NCBI RefSeq assembly: GCF_008923725.1
Contig: NZ_WBPF01000013.1
Location: forward strand, 885,188-949,187
DNA length: 64,000 nt
DNA from: Bacillus sp. CH140a_4T
GTDB taxonomy: Bacteria > Bacillota > Bacilli > Bacillales > Bacillaceae_G
Direction: 5' to 3'
Under the pieces are notes generated by a model. It did no database searches. It was not told where the DNA came from and worked only from the letters and a program-made list of their open reading frames with translations. The first letter of the stretch is position 1. Each line of letters opens with the position of its first letter. The translations under genes were made by a program, and so were the position numbers. Of this stretch, positions 34,417 to 46,855 are shown piece by piece.

Positions 34417-35220
34417 ATGGCAGATCGTCGCAATTTATTTTTCTTTTATGGTGATGATAAAGCAACGCTAGTTGAAAAAATGAAACCAATCTATCGTATT
34501 TTAGAAGAGAATGGATTCACCATATTAGATCATCCAAAAAATGCAAACGCTATCGTCAGTGTTGGAGATGATGCAACTTTCTTACAAGCCGTTCGTAAAA
34601 CTGGTTTTAGAGAAGATTGCTTATACGCAGGGATTTCTACGAAAGATGAAATTTCGTTCTACTGCGATTTCCATATTGATCACGTTGATACAGCCCTTCA
34701 AGAAATTACAAAAAATGAAATTGAAGTGCGAAAATACCCAACAATTCAGGTAGATGTAGATCACGGTACATCTTTCCATTGTTTAAATGAGTTCTCATTA
34801 CGTTCTAGCATTATTAAAACATTCGTTGTAGATGTTCACGTTGATGATCTATATTTCGAAACATTTAGAGGGGACGGTTTAGTCGTTTCTACCCCAACAG
34901 GAAGTACCGCTTACAATAAATCGTTACATGGTGCGGTTGTTGATCCGCTTATCCCATGCTTCCAAGTAAGCGAACTAGCATCATTAAATAACAACACATA
35001 CCGTACGCTTGGTTCACCGTTCATTTTAAATCACAAGCGTACACTAACTTTAAAACTAAAACCAAACGGTAACGATTATCCTGTTATCGGTATGGATAAT
35101 GAAGCGCTTAGCATTAAACAAGTGGAAAAAGTTGTTGTACGCTTAAGCGATAAACAACTTAAAACAGTTAAATTAAAAAACAATTCCTTCTGGGAAAAAG
35201 TACAGAGAACGTTTTTATAG
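34417..35220 (+). CDS. ppnKB: NAD kinase 2 (PpnKB type)
   Basis: 267 residues; phosphorylates NAD to NADP. The family GGDGT motif appears as SVGDDATFLQAV, and PTGSTAYNKSLHGAVVDP and NEFSLRSSIIKTF are conserved. The length equals B. subtilis PpnKB and the place next to ytcJ is the same. GGAGGG precedes the ATG at 34417. Bacilli carry two NAD kinases; this is the one of the ytdI locus. Confidence 0.93.
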   Translation: MADRRNLFFFYGDDKATLVEKMKPIYRILEENGFTILDHPKNANAIVSVGDDATFLQAVRKTGFREDCLYAGISTKDEISFYCDFHIDHVDTALQEITKNEIEVRKYPTIQVDVDHGTSFHCLNEFSLRSSIIKTFVVDVHVDDLYFETFRGDGLVVSTPTGSTAYNKSLHGAVVDPLIPCFQVSELASLNNNTYRTLGSPFILNHKRTLTLKLKPNGNDYPVIGMDNEALSIKQVEKVVVRLSDKQLKTVKLKNNSFWEKVQRTFL

Positions 35221-35226
35221 CATGAA

Positions 35227-35272
35227 AATAACCGCCGAATTATGGGATTCCATAATTCGGCGGTTATTTATT
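35227..35272 (+). terminator. Terminator of ppnKB
   Basis: AATAACCGCCGAATTATGG, loop GATT, CCATAATTCGGCGGTTATT: a perfect 19-bp stem. It also faces the convergent ytcJ. Confidence 0.88.
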
Positions 35273-35308
35273 TCTCTCGCTACCGGCCACTATTCTTGTT
35301 AGCTTTTT

Positions 35309-35327
35309 TCGGTAAGTCGATATATTT
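35309..35327 (+). repeat. 19-nt repeated intergenic sequence, copy A
   Basis: TCGGTAAGTCGATATATTT, identical to 58280-58298. Both copies stand just beyond gene ends in otherwise unrelated intergenic DNA. Confidence 0.7.
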
Positions 35328-36896
35328 TCACGCGTCTTTCCTATACACAATCTTTCCATCAATTACGGTCATTTCTGCTTGTACTTCTTTTATTTCTTCT
35401 GCCTCTATTTCAAATATGTTTCGGTCTACTATCGTAAAGTCTGCCTCATATCCTTCTGCTATTTTTCCTCGCTTCGCTTCTTTTCCGATTGCATAGGCAC
35501 TTCCTGTTGTAAATAAAGAGACAGCCTCATATACTGTTAATCTTTCCTCTGGCATATAGCATACGCCGTCAATAAAACTTCTGCGTGTAACAGCACTATA
35601 TATGCCTAAAAACGGATTCACTTGTTCAATTGGTGCGTCAGATCCACCGTTGCAGTGTAATCCTGCTTCCAGTAACGTCTTCCAAGCATACGCATAACGA
35701 AGACGATGCTCACCTAGCTTTTCAATGACTGACGGGAAATCTGATGAAACAAAGACCGGTTGTATATCAATAATGGCTTGCAAGTTTTTCATTCTCTCAA
35801 TCAACTCTTCACGAGCAAGTTGACAATGAATAATGCGGTCACGTAATCCTTCTGCTGGTGGATATAATTCAAGTGCATCAATGACATATTCTAGCGATAA
35901 GTCACCGATTGTATGAATCGCTACTGGCATATGTAAATCTCGTGCTTTTTTCACTAACTCTGTAAGCTCTTTGCGTGAGAAAATCGCAACTCCATTTGTT
36001 TCCTTCGCATCTTCATACGGTTCACTTAATAAAGCTGTTCTTCCGCCAAAAGAGCCATCAGAAAAAATTTTCATCGCCCCAAATTCAATATAATGCTCAT
36101 TTTCATATTCTTTTCGTTCATGTGCTACTTCATGGTGAACGAGTAAATGTGCTTTAAATGGCATTTCCTTTATAACATGAGAAAAAGCATTGTGCGTTTT
36201 TCTAAAACCACCGTAATAATTTAAATCTTCCGTATGCCCGCCAACGAGTCCATATTGCCAGCAGTCTTTAATCGCTGTTTGCAGAGCTCTTTGTAAATAA
36301 GCTTCATCAATTTCTGGCTGCACATGTTTCATTAACTCTTGCCCTTGTTCATATAAAAGCCCTGTTAACATATTTGATGAATCCCGGCCGATTTTCCCGC
36401 CTTTCGGGTCTTGCGTCATTTCTGTTATGTTCGCTTCTTGCAATATGTATGAGTTCACCCATGTAACGTGGCGACACACTCGTTTTAATAAAATCGGATG
36501 TTCTTCAGAGATTTCATCTAGATCACGTACGTGAACTTGTTTTGTATCTGTAAAGTTATTTTCATTCCAGCCTTCTCCAATAATCCAAGAACCTTTTGGC
36601 GCTTCTTCTACTCGTTTCTGAACGAGAGTAAGCATCTCGCTATAAGATGTACAATTTGATAAATCTAGACGAAGTAACCTCTCCCCATGACCAATAAGAT
36701 GCATATGACTATCAACGAGACCTGGGATCATAGTTTTCCCTTTTAAGTCACACAGCTTCACGTCTGAATATTTGCTTGCTAACTCTTCCTTACTTCCAGT
36801 ATCAACAATCATGCCATTTTCAACATAAATGGCTTGTACTTTTTCATTCTCTTCTCGCATCGTATAAATGGTGCCGCCATACCAAATTTCTCCCAT
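35328..36896 (-). CDS. ytcJ: Amidohydrolase YtcJ
   Basis: 522 residues of the amidohydrolase_3 group: N-terminal beta domain, then GLVDSHMHLIGHG (metal His pair), VHHEVAHERKEYE, AIHTIGDLSLEYV (metal His), GGSDAPIEQVNPFLGIYSAV (metal Asp). The TIM barrel with a binuclear or mononuclear metal site should hydrolyse an amide or related bond; substrate unknown. AAAGGAG precedes the ATG. Next to ytcI as in B. subtilis. Confidence 0.9.
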   Translation of the reverse strand: MGEIWYGGTIYTMREENEKVQAIYVENGMIVDTGSKEELASKYSDVKLCDLKGKTMIPGLVDSHMHLIGHGERLLRLDLSNCTSYSEMLTLVQKRVEEAPKGSWIIGEGWNENNFTDTKQVHVRDLDEISEEHPILLKRVCRHVTWVNSYILQEANITEMTQDPKGGKIGRDSSNMLTGLLYEQGQELMKHVQPEIDEAYLQRALQTAIKDCWQYGLVGGHTEDLNYYGGFRKTHNAFSHVIKEMPFKAHLLVHHEVAHERKEYENEHYIEFGAMKIFSDGSFGGRTALLSEPYEDAKETNGVAIFSRKELTELVKKARDLHMPVAIHTIGDLSLEYVIDALELYPPAEGLRDRIIHCQLAREELIERMKNLQAIIDIQPVFVSSDFPSVIEKLGEHRLRYAYAWKTLLEAGLHCNGGSDAPIEQVNPFLGIYSAVTRRSFIDGVCYMPEERLTVYEAVSLFTTGSAYAIGKEAKRGKIAEGYEADFTIVDRNIFEIEAEEIKEVQAEMTVIDGKIVYRKDA

Positions 36897-36939
36897 ATGC
36901 TCATCTCCTTTTCCCTTTAGTCTACGAAATTCGTTCGTA

Positions 36940-36977
36940 TAAAAAAAGCACCATTTCGATTAAAAATGGTGCTTTTC
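36940..36977. terminator. Terminator (bidirectional form)
   Basis: AAAAGCACCATTT and AAATGGTGCTTTT around a short loop; ends the VOC gene on the minus strand, upstream of ytcJ. Confidence 0.88.
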
Positions 36978-36983
36978 CAAAAA

Positions 36984-37415
36984 TTAATTTTGTTCAGTAG
37001 GATTCGTTGTAATTTGCCATTCAATGCTAAATTTATCTTTTAGTTGTCCGTATGCTGGGCTCCAGAATGTTTCTTGAAGTGGCATAATAACTTCTCCACC
37101 TTCTTGTAACTTTTCGAATACTTCTTTCGCTTTTTCTGCATTACTAATTTGAATTGCAATTGTTACTTGAGATCCGATTGCTTGCCCTTGACCTGGGAAT
37201 GTATCAGAAATCATAAGTTTCGTATTACCAACTTGTAAAGTAGCATGGGCAACGCGCTCTTTTGCCTCAGCTGGAATTGGGTATTCTGGATTTTCAGGCA
37301 TCTCACCAAAAGTTTGCATGATTTCTACTTTTGCATCTAACGCCTCTTTATAAAGTTGTACAGCCTCTTGTCCACCACCATCTAAAACTAAGTACGGATT
37401 AATACCTAAAATCAT
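36984..37415 (-). CDS. PhnB/YjdN-like VOC protein
   Basis: 143 residues with a pattern close to PhnB/YjdN: INPYLVLDGGGQEAVQLYKE at the start, FGEMPENPEYPIPAEAKERV, and WSPAYGQLKDKFSIEWQI at the end. These are glyoxalase-fold proteins with no proven activity. AGAGGTG precedes the ATG. Confidence 0.85.
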   Translation of the reverse strand: MILGINPYLVLDGGGQEAVQLYKEALDAKVEIMQTFGEMPENPEYPIPAEAKERVAHATLQVGNTKLMISDTFPGQGQAIGSQVTIAIQISNAEKAKEVFEKLQEGGEVIMPLQETFWSPAYGQLKDKFSIEWQITTNPTEQN

Positions 37416-37504
37416 ACGGACACCTCTTTTTTAATTTATAAAATCGAACTAATGTTCGTTTTTATCTTATCATTGTTTGCCATTTCATTCAACTATTTTC
37501 GAAA

Positions 37505-39091
37505 TTATTTTGAAGGAATCTCCATCTCTTGTTTTCTAAGTTCAATACGGCGAATTTTTCCAGAAATCGTTTTTGGTAGTTCATCTAAAAATTCAATTTT
37601 GCGAGGGTATTTATATGGTGCAGTGAGTTCCTTGACGTGTTGTTGGAGTATTGGAATTAATGTTTCTTCGTTCTTTTCTATATTCTCTCTTAATACGATA
37701 AATGCCTTCACGACACTTCCGCGAATTTCATCAGGACTTGCGACAACTGCGCACTCTCTTACGTAAGGATGTTTTACAAGCGCATCTTCGACTTCAAACG
37801 GTCCGATTGTATAACCAGAGCTAATAATAATATCGTCTCCGCGTCCTTCAAACCAGAAATAGCCGTCTTCATCTTTCTTCGCTTTATCACCGGTAATATA
37901 ATAATCACCGCGGAATTGCATCGCTGTGCGCTCATCGTCTTTATAATATTGTTTAAAGAGGGCTGGTGTTTCAATGTGAACAGCGATATCACCAACTTCT
38001 CCTATCTTTACCGGCATGCCTTCCTCATCTACAATATCAACGTGGTTGCCTGGTGTTGGTTTTCCCATTGATCCTGGTCTAATATCCATCCCTTTCATTA
38101 CACCAACAAGCAATGTATTTTCCGTTTGTCCATAGCCGTCTCTTACTGTAATATTAAAGTGCTTTTGGAACGTTTCAATGACTTCTCTATTTAACGGCTC
38201 ACCTGCGGATACAGCGCTATGTAACGCCTCTAAATTGTATTCACTTAAGTCTTCTACCTTTGCCATTAATCTATACTCAGTCGGCGTACAACAAAGCACG
38301 TTCACCTTATTATTATCTAATAAATTTAAATACGTTTTTGGTTCAAACTTACCGTGGTATACAAATCCTGTTGCGCCTGATCCGAGAGTTGCTACAAACG
38401 GGCTCCAAATCCACTTCTGCCAACCTGGACTAGCTGTCGCCCACACAACATCATTCTCTTCAATTCCGAGCCAGTTTGGAGCGCTCGTACGTAAATGAGC
38501 ATATGCCCATGCATGTGTATGAACAACACCTTTTGGATTTCCTGTCGTCCCTGACGTGTAAGATAAAAAGACCATATCTTCTTTCTCTGTCTTCGCCATT
38601 TCTAACAGGTCACTTTCTGTTTCTAACGCTGTTTTTAAATTAATCCATCCATCTACTGACCGCTCGCTCAGAACGAATTTTTGAAGAGATTCCATCGCTT
38701 CTATATCGTCAAACTGTCCAATGTATGGCTCATAGCTTACGATTGCTTTTACTTCCCCGTGCCCAATGCGATATTCTATATCCTTTTTGCGCAACATTTC
38801 CGAACTCGGAATTACGACAAATCCTGCTTTAATCGCAGCGATATACGTCATGTATGCTTCAATTAAACGCGGCATCATAATGAGGAGCTTGTCCCCTTTT
38901 TGCAGACCACTCTTTATAAAAGCGTTTCCAATTTTATTCGCACCTTTCATTAACTCAGCGTATGTAACTTCTCGTCTATTCCCTTTATCATCTTGCCAAA
39001 TTAAAGCAAGCTTCTCTTCATCACCTGTATATTTCTCTATTTCAGAAACTAAATTATAAGACGCTGGCGCCAACAATTCTTCTCTCTTCAT
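37505..39091 (-). CDS. ytcI: Acyl-CoA synthetase (AMP-forming), YtcI
   Basis: 528 residues of the adenylate-forming family. ATP loop YTSGTTGNPKGVVHTH, GYGQTENTLLVG, YITGDKAKKDEDGYFWFEGR and the C-terminal lysine in LPKTISGKIRRIEL are all intact. Resembles medium-chain/acetyl-CoA synthetases; true substrate unknown. The final lysine lies in a context like that acetylated in AcsA, so AcuA-type control is conceivable. Position beside ytcJ matches B. subtilis. Confidence 0.9.
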   Translation of the reverse strand: MKREELLAPASYNLVSEIEKYTGDEEKLALIWQDDKGNRREVTYAELMKGANKIGNAFIKSGLQKGDKLLIMMPRLIEAYMTYIAAIKAGFVVIPSSEMLRKKDIEYRIGHGEVKAIVSYEPYIGQFDDIEAMESLQKFVLSERSVDGWINLKTALETESDLLEMAKTEKEDMVFLSYTSGTTGNPKGVVHTHAWAYAHLRTSAPNWLGIEENDVVWATASPGWQKWIWSPFVATLGSGATGFVYHGKFEPKTYLNLLDNNKVNVLCCTPTEYRLMAKVEDLSEYNLEALHSAVSAGEPLNREVIETFQKHFNITVRDGYGQTENTLLVGVMKGMDIRPGSMGKPTPGNHVDIVDEEGMPVKIGEVGDIAVHIETPALFKQYYKDDERTAMQFRGDYYITGDKAKKDEDGYFWFEGRGDDIIISSGYTIGPFEVEDALVKHPYVRECAVVASPDEIRGSVVKAFIVLRENIEKNEETLIPILQQHVKELTAPYKYPRKIEFLDELPKTISGKIRRIELRKQEMEIPSK

Positions 39092-39192
39092 ACAATATCC
39101 TCCTCCATTTCTATGCCTCCCTTATATAATAAAGAATTTTCAGTTAATTTTGAACCCTCTTCTTTTGACAAATTTTTTATGTCTATGTCGAA

Positions 39193-39350
39193 ATAAAGTG
39201 AAACTTTAATCAGTGGGGGTTTTCTTCATCCCCCACTGATTATTAGCCCTCACCAATCGGACTTTTATGGGCAGTTGATCCCCCACCTAACTTCTTTGCT
39301 TTCGCTGAATTTTGAGGTGGGGGTCTTACTGCCCATTAAAGCGGGATAAA
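39193..39350 (+). repeat. bcr1-type dispersed element, copy 3 (best preserved)
   Basis: 148 bp (39198-39345) flanked by ATAAA on both sides. Hairpin 1: ATCAGTGGGGG/CCCCCACTGAT; hairpin 2: CCCCCACCT/AGGTGGGGG around AACTTCTTTGCTTTCGCTGA. Nearly identical to copy 1 except at its first hairpin. Lies between ytcI and sspA. Confidence 0.85.
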
Positions 39351-39370
39351 TGTATAATGTGCAAACAACA

Positions 39371-39402
39371 AAAAGAAAGAGCGGGAGAACCCGCTCTTTC
39401 TA
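39371..39402 (-). terminator. Terminator of sspA
   Basis: GAAAGAGCGGG, loop AGAA, CCCGCTCTTTC with a T-rich minus-strand 3' side. Confidence 0.88.
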
Positions 39403-39419
39403 AGCCATCATATATGGGA

Positions 39420-39614
39420 TTATTTTTGGAAACCGCCTAATTGTTGCTCAGCTAGTGAAACTAGACGTTTAGTAATTTCGCCACCAACAGAACCGTTAGC
39501 GCGAGCTGTTGCATCAGCTCCAAGTTGAACACCAAACTCTTGAGCGATTTCGTATTTCATTTGATCTAATGCTGCTTGAGCACCAGATACTGCTAATTTA
39601 TTTGTGCTTGCCAT
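39420..39614 (-). CDS. sspA: Alpha/beta-type small acid-soluble spore protein
   Basis: 64 residues; coats DNA in the spore. The conserved block [20 protein letters not shown] (GPR protease site in EIAQEF) and [19 protein letters not shown] are intact. AAGGAGGTGA is an exceptionally strong ribosome site. Upstream, TGTATG and CACTCTA with an 18-base gap resemble a forespore sigma-G promoter. The paralogue letter is from synteny next to thiI. Confidence 0.94.
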   Translation of the reverse strand: MASTNKLAVSGAQAALDQMKYEIAQEFGVQLGADATARANGSVGGEITKRLVSLAEQQLGGFQK

Positions 39615-39694
39615 GTTGTATCACCTCCTTGTGAGTATAGAGTGTGATAAACAACATGACTTCATACATATTTTAGATATGGTAATTTATGGTT

Positions 39695-40915
<1,221 letters not shown>

Positions 40916-42058
40916 TTACCTCATCACTTCATGTAATTTTGGCATCGTCTCTTTCACAATACCTTCAAATTGTTTTACTTCTTCCATCGTGTTTTCTGGT
41001 GCCAAACTAATGCGAATAGCACTTGCAGCAGCGGCATGCGGTACTCCCATTGACACTAACACTCTGCTCACTTCATTTGCTTTTGAAGAACAAGCAGACT
41101 TCGTCGATACATATACACCGTGCTCTTCTAAAGCATGAACGACCACTTCTGGTTTTAAACCAACAAATGATACATTTAAAATGTGCGGTGCTGCATATGC
41201 AAGCGACGTATTGATCGTTACATCTTCCATCTCTTTAAAGAAACGGACAAGCTCTGTTTGTAAATTGTGCAAATGAGCTATCTTTTCTTTCACTTGTTCC
41301 ATTGTCATGCGAAGTGCTTTCACCATCGCTACAATGCCAGGTAAGTTTTCTGTACCAGAGCGATATTTAAGCTCTTGTTGACCACCTGATAAAATTGGAT
41401 CTAACCTTACGCCATCACGTACATAAAGAAGACCTGTTCCTTTTACACTGTGGAATTTATGTCCAGATATTGAGCAAAGATCAATATGAGAAGCATATAA
41501 ATCAAGCGGTACTTTTCCTATCCCTTGTACATGGTCCACATGGAATCTTATTTTCGGATAGTTCGATAATAACGTTCCAATTTCAGCAACAGGCTGAATT
41601 GCTCCAGTCTCGTTGTTCACGTGAATAATTGACATAAGAATCGTATCTTCACGAAGTGCTCGTTTTACATCCTCTACCGATACAATACCATGCTCATTAA
41701 CCGGTAAATATGTTACATCAAAACCGAGATCTTCTAATTGTTTATATGCTTCAAACACAGACGCGTGTTCAATATTTGTTGTAATGATATGTTTACCGCG
41801 CGAACGATTCCTCATCGCTATTCCTTTAATCGCAAGGTTATTCCCTTCCGTTCCACCTGATGTGAAAATAATCTCAGAAGGTTTAACATGAAGAAGCTGC
41901 GCTGCAATCGTTCTTGATTGTGTTAATAGACGCTCTGCCTCTCCCCCAAGCGAATGAATAGAAGAAGGGTTTCCAAAATATTTTCCAGCAACCGTTACGT
42001 ACGATTGAAGGGCTTCTGGATATGGCTTCGTCGTCGCACTATTATCAAAATAGATCAT
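40916..42058 (-). CDS. nifZ: Cysteine desulfurase partner of ThiI (NifZ/IscS type)
   Basis: 380 residues, PLP fold I. The PLP lysine is in SISGHKFHSVKGTGLLY (about 198), and the persulfide cysteine in STKSACSSKANEVSRVL (about 322). FDNSATTKPYPEAL at the start is typical. In B. subtilis the equivalent gene pairs specifically with ThiI; the same operon order here supports that. Confidence 0.94.
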   Translation of the reverse strand: MIYFDNSATTKPYPEALQSYVTVAGKYFGNPSSIHSLGGEAERLLTQSRTIAAQLLHVKPSEIIFTSGGTEGNNLAIKGIAMRNRSRGKHIITTNIEHASVFEAYKQLEDLGFDVTYLPVNEHGIVSVEDVKRALREDTILMSIIHVNNETGAIQPVAEIGTLLSNYPKIRFHVDHVQGIGKVPLDLYASHIDLCSISGHKFHSVKGTGLLYVRDGVRLDPILSGGQQELKYRSGTENLPGIVAMVKALRMTMEQVKEKIAHLHNLQTELVRFFKEMEDVTINTSLAYAAPHILNVSFVGLKPEVVVHALEEHGVYVSTKSACSSKANEVSRVLVSMGVPHAAAASAIRISLAPENTMEEVKQFEGIVKETMPKLHEVMR

Positions 42059-42218
42059 CGTTCATCCCCTTTCAGCGCTGTCACATCATATAATCATATC
42101 ACAAATACGTGTCATTACGCTAAGACTACTAAAAGGTTCCGTTATATTTTAAAACGAATAACCTTACTGTATTCCGCTATTCATTATAGCAACATCGCCC
42201 CTAAAATTACACAAAAAA

Positions 42219-44023
<1,805 letters not shown>

Positions 44024-44149
44024 CTATATTTAACAACTAACAATGTACTAATCATACCATGTAATGGCTTGTTTTTGACCTAGTTTTTTTTAAAATTTCA
44101 TGTTTCTTTCAATGCAATTGTAATCTTTCTCAATCTTCTGCTTGCTCCT

Positions 44150-44989
44150 CTACCTATCCTCAAATGATTGTAGTAGCAGGTTCCCTTTCATATGAGATGC
44201 GAAATAAATTTTGCGCACAAGTGGTGGTTCAATAGAAATTGCATGCACATTTCCTTGCTTTACCGCTTGCTCTACTGACATTTCTGGAAGTAACGTAATA
44301 CCAAGTCCAGCACCGACCATCGCAAGCATCGGTTCTGCATAAGAAGTTTCAAATGCAATGATTGGTTTCGCACCTATCCCTTGAAACATATCCGTAATCA
44401 TTTTCCTTACATCACAAATTTCTGGATATACGATTAACTTTTCATTTTGCAAATCTTCCATCCGGATTACTATTTTCTCTTTATAAAGATGATTACTTGA
44501 AACTACACAAACAATTTTTTCTTCTCGCATTTCTTTTATACACGTAGCGCCTTCTACTACTGAATCGACGAACATCGCTTCAATCTTCCGTTCTTTAAAG
44601 AGTCCCAGTAGTACTTTCGTATGCTCAATTTTCCATTCTACTTCGAATCCGTCACCTAATATATCTTTACATTTTGATATGTAATGCGCTGCTAAACTTG
44701 GCAATATGCCTATAGAAATTTTCCGCTTCTCTTGGAAATTCTTCATTTCGGCTTTCACTTCATGTATGTGTTCCAAAATGGGTAACATCCTTGTTATAAA
44801 TAACTCTCCAGCCTCTGTTAACTCCACTCCTTGCGCGGAACGCTTAAGTAAAGTAACCTCTAAATCCGCTTCTAACCTTTGAATTTGCTTACTAAGCGCC
44901 GGTTGAGAAATATGTAACAGCTTACTCGCCTTTGATAAACTTCGCGTATTCTTCACTTCAAGAAACGATCGTACTGCCTCCAAATCCAT
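44150..44989 (-). CDS. LysR family transcriptional regulator
   Basis: 279 residues. Winged helix at the N-terminus (MDLEAVRSFLEVKNTRSLSK, then LHISQPALSKQIQRLEADL), followed by a periplasmic-binding-protein-like effector domain. It diverges from an EamA transporter gene and probably controls it. The ATG at 44989 follows GAGGTG; a start 6 codons up is less likely. This pair occupies the place where B. subtilis has hisJ (from memory). Confidence 0.9.
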   Translation of the reverse strand: MDLEAVRSFLEVKNTRSLSKASKLLHISQPALSKQIQRLEADLEVTLLKRSAQGVELTEAGELFITRMLPILEHIHEVKAEMKNFQEKRKISIGILPSLAAHYISKCKDILGDGFEVEWKIEHTKVLLGLFKERKIEAMFVDSVVEGATCIKEMREEKIVCVVSSNHLYKEKIVIRMEDLQNEKLIVYPEICDVRKMITDMFQGIGAKPIIAFETSYAEPMLAMVGAGLGITLLPEMSVEQAVKQGNVHAISIEPPLVRKIYFASHMKGNLLLQSFEDR

Positions 44990-45009
44990 CGTACACACCT
45001 CTAACAAAA

Positions 45010-45019
45010 AGTTATAACT
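45010..45019. promoter_or_regulatory. Possible LysR site in the LysR/EamA gap
   Basis: AGTTATAACT, a perfect 10-bp palindrome just outside the LysR start and in the shared divergent region. LysR proteins often bind such dyads near their own gene. Confidence 0.3.
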
Positions 45020-45113
45020 GTCATAAAAAATCGATATTTCCTTCTATAAACAATTACTCTTTATACTTATTTCATCAACTTACTATAACGAAATGTAAAG
45101 GGGAAAGATACTC

Positions 45114-46058
45114 ATGGACAAAAAACAAATGCTACTCGGATCCCTCCTATGCTTACTTGCCGTAACTGCTTGGGGATTTATGTTTCCTGTCATGGCAAAT
45201 GCCCTGCAGTTTATCGATCCGTTCTTCTTCACAACTATCCGATACGGATCAGCAGCTATTATTTTTCTTATTTTTCTATTCATTACCGAAGGAAAAACTT
45301 CACTCCGCTTAGAAAAAAGAGCACTTTCGTTATTCTTTTACGGAACAGTCGGTTTCGCTGGATATGGTTTTCTCATTTTTTACGGCCAACAACTTGCCGG
45401 GCCTTCTGGGGCCATCCATGCTGCGATGATTCAATCTCTTATGCCGCTCATCGCTTTATTATTGCAGTGGATAACAAAAAATAAGCGCCCACAAAACTAC
45501 ACATTCCTTTGTATGTTCGTTGCATTGCTCGGTGTTATGCTTGTCATTTCAAAAGGAAATATTCACTTATTATTTGGAGCTGCCAGTCACCTCTCAACAA
45601 ATATACTTATGCTATGCGGTGTTACTTGCTGGGTCATTTACACGAACGGTGGTGCTCGTTTTCAATCTTGGTCACCACTCAGGTATACGACGTTAACTTG
45701 TTTATTTGGCTCGATTTCACTCATCGTTATTGTCACTTTCTTCACTTATACAAACATCGTTACTGTACCGTCGTTACGTACAATTATGAACGTTCGTTTT
45801 GAACTCTTATATATGTCAATTATTGCAGGTGTTATCGCTGTATTTTGCTGGAACACAGGAAATCGCTATATTTCATCTATTAACGGCATATTATTTATGA
45901 ATTTAGTTCCTATACTTACACTTATCGGTTCCATCTTTCGAAGTTATACAGTCGACAAATTTGAAATTGCCGGAGCCTCCTTAACAATTATCGCGCTATT
46001 ATGCAACAATGTATGGCAAAGGAAAGAAAGCACAAAAATCCCCACCTCAGTTCGTTAG
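45114..46058 (+). CDS. EamA/DMT-family transporter
   Basis: 314 residues, ten predicted membrane helices in two EamA halves (WGFMFPVMANALQFIDPFFF early; FELLYMSIIAGVIAVFCWN and NLVPILTLIGSIF late). Drug/metabolite exporters of this type move amino acids or small metabolites; substrate unknown. AAAGGGG precedes the ATG. Divergent from the LysR gene. Confidence 0.9.
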   Translation: MDKKQMLLGSLLCLLAVTAWGFMFPVMANALQFIDPFFFTTIRYGSAAIIFLIFLFITEGKTSLRLEKRALSLFFYGTVGFAGYGFLIFYGQQLAGPSGAIHAAMIQSLMPLIALLLQWITKNKRPQNYTFLCMFVALLGVMLVISKGNIHLLFGAASHLSTNILMLCGVTCWVIYTNGGARFQSWSPLRYTTLTCLFGSISLIVIVTFFTYTNIVTVPSLRTIMNVRFELLYMSIIAGVIAVFCWNTGNRYISSINGILFMNLVPILTLIGSIFRSYTVDKFEIAGASLTIIALLCNNVWQRKESTKIPTSVR

Positions 46059-46070
46059 GTGGGGATTTTT
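46036..46070. terminator. Bidirectional terminator
   Basis: AAAATCCCCACCT and AGGTGGGGATTTT around a 9-base loop, between convergent EamA and refaZ genes. Confidence 0.9.
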
Positions 46071-46708
46071 CACATATGAACAGCTCTTGGCAATTCATAG
46101 TACATATTCGTTATACATAACGTTTGTTCCATCCATTGTTCAATTTCTTTCGTGTACATTTCTATGAAAAATGTCTCCGACGGAAAAGAATGCAGCACTT
46201 CTGATATATATTGCGGATATAAAAACGGCATATTCATCATGCCTTTTAATTGCGTCATAAACATTGTAAAAGATACCTTTTTAAATTCCTGCTTCATTTG
46301 TCCCTGCCTAATCATTTGCTCTATATAATATCTTTCTTTAGAAAAGTAAATGGTCATCACTTCACGAATTAATGTCGTATCAAGTGAAAGCTCTCGGTAG
46401 AAGAAACGTGTCAGTTCCCTATTTTCAAATTGATATCGCAAAATCCCGCGCATCATTTGCACCATCACATCTTTAGCCGACAAATATTCTCTCTGTTCGA
46501 ACGACATTTCAATCACATGAATATACCCTTCTAAAAAGTCAGTAATAAGCTGCTCTAATAGGCCTTGCTTTCCAGCAAAATAATATGAAATATTCGCTAC
46601 ATTCACATCCGCTCGCTTTGCAATTTCTCGCACCGACGTTCCATCATAACCTTTCGTGTTAAACAACGATATTGCCGCATCAATTACTTTTTGTTTCGTC
46701 TGTTTCAT
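46070..46708 (-). CDS. refaZ: TetR-family regulator of FtsZ, RefaZ (YttP)
   Basis: 212 residues. TetR helix-turn-helix: TSVREIAKRADVNVANISYY (about 25-44) and FAGKQGLLEQLITDFLEGYI. The C-terminal ligand domain is typical. Length, sequence style and place next to ytsP match RefaZ/YttP, a DNA-bound modulator of Z-ring placement in sporulation. Start: ATG at 46708 with AGGAAG upstream. Confidence 0.8.
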   Translation of the reverse strand: MKQTKQKVIDAAISLFNTKGYDGTSVREIAKRADVNVANISYYFAGKQGLLEQLITDFLEGYIHVIEMSFEQREYLSAKDVMVQMMRGILRYQFENRELTRFFYRELSLDTTLIREVMTIYFSKERYYIEQMIRQGQMKQEFKKVSFTMFMTQLKGMMNMPFLYPQYISEVLHSFPSETFFIEMYTKEIEQWMEQTLCITNMYYELPRAVHM

Positions 46709-46855
46709 GCGCTCACTTCCTCTCACTGAACAGCTATAATTTAAATTTCTTGACTTTTAAGACAAATTCCTTTAATTTTCTATCGACAAAGTCATGTGAA
46801 ATACATCGTATTTTGCTAATATTTTACACATCTCGATAAAAAGGGAGTTGTTTCC

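Noticed and set aside
36776-37000. Plus-strand open frame between ytcJ and the VOC gene
   Set aside because: Antisense to the ytcJ 5' end and through a terminator; no ribosome site.
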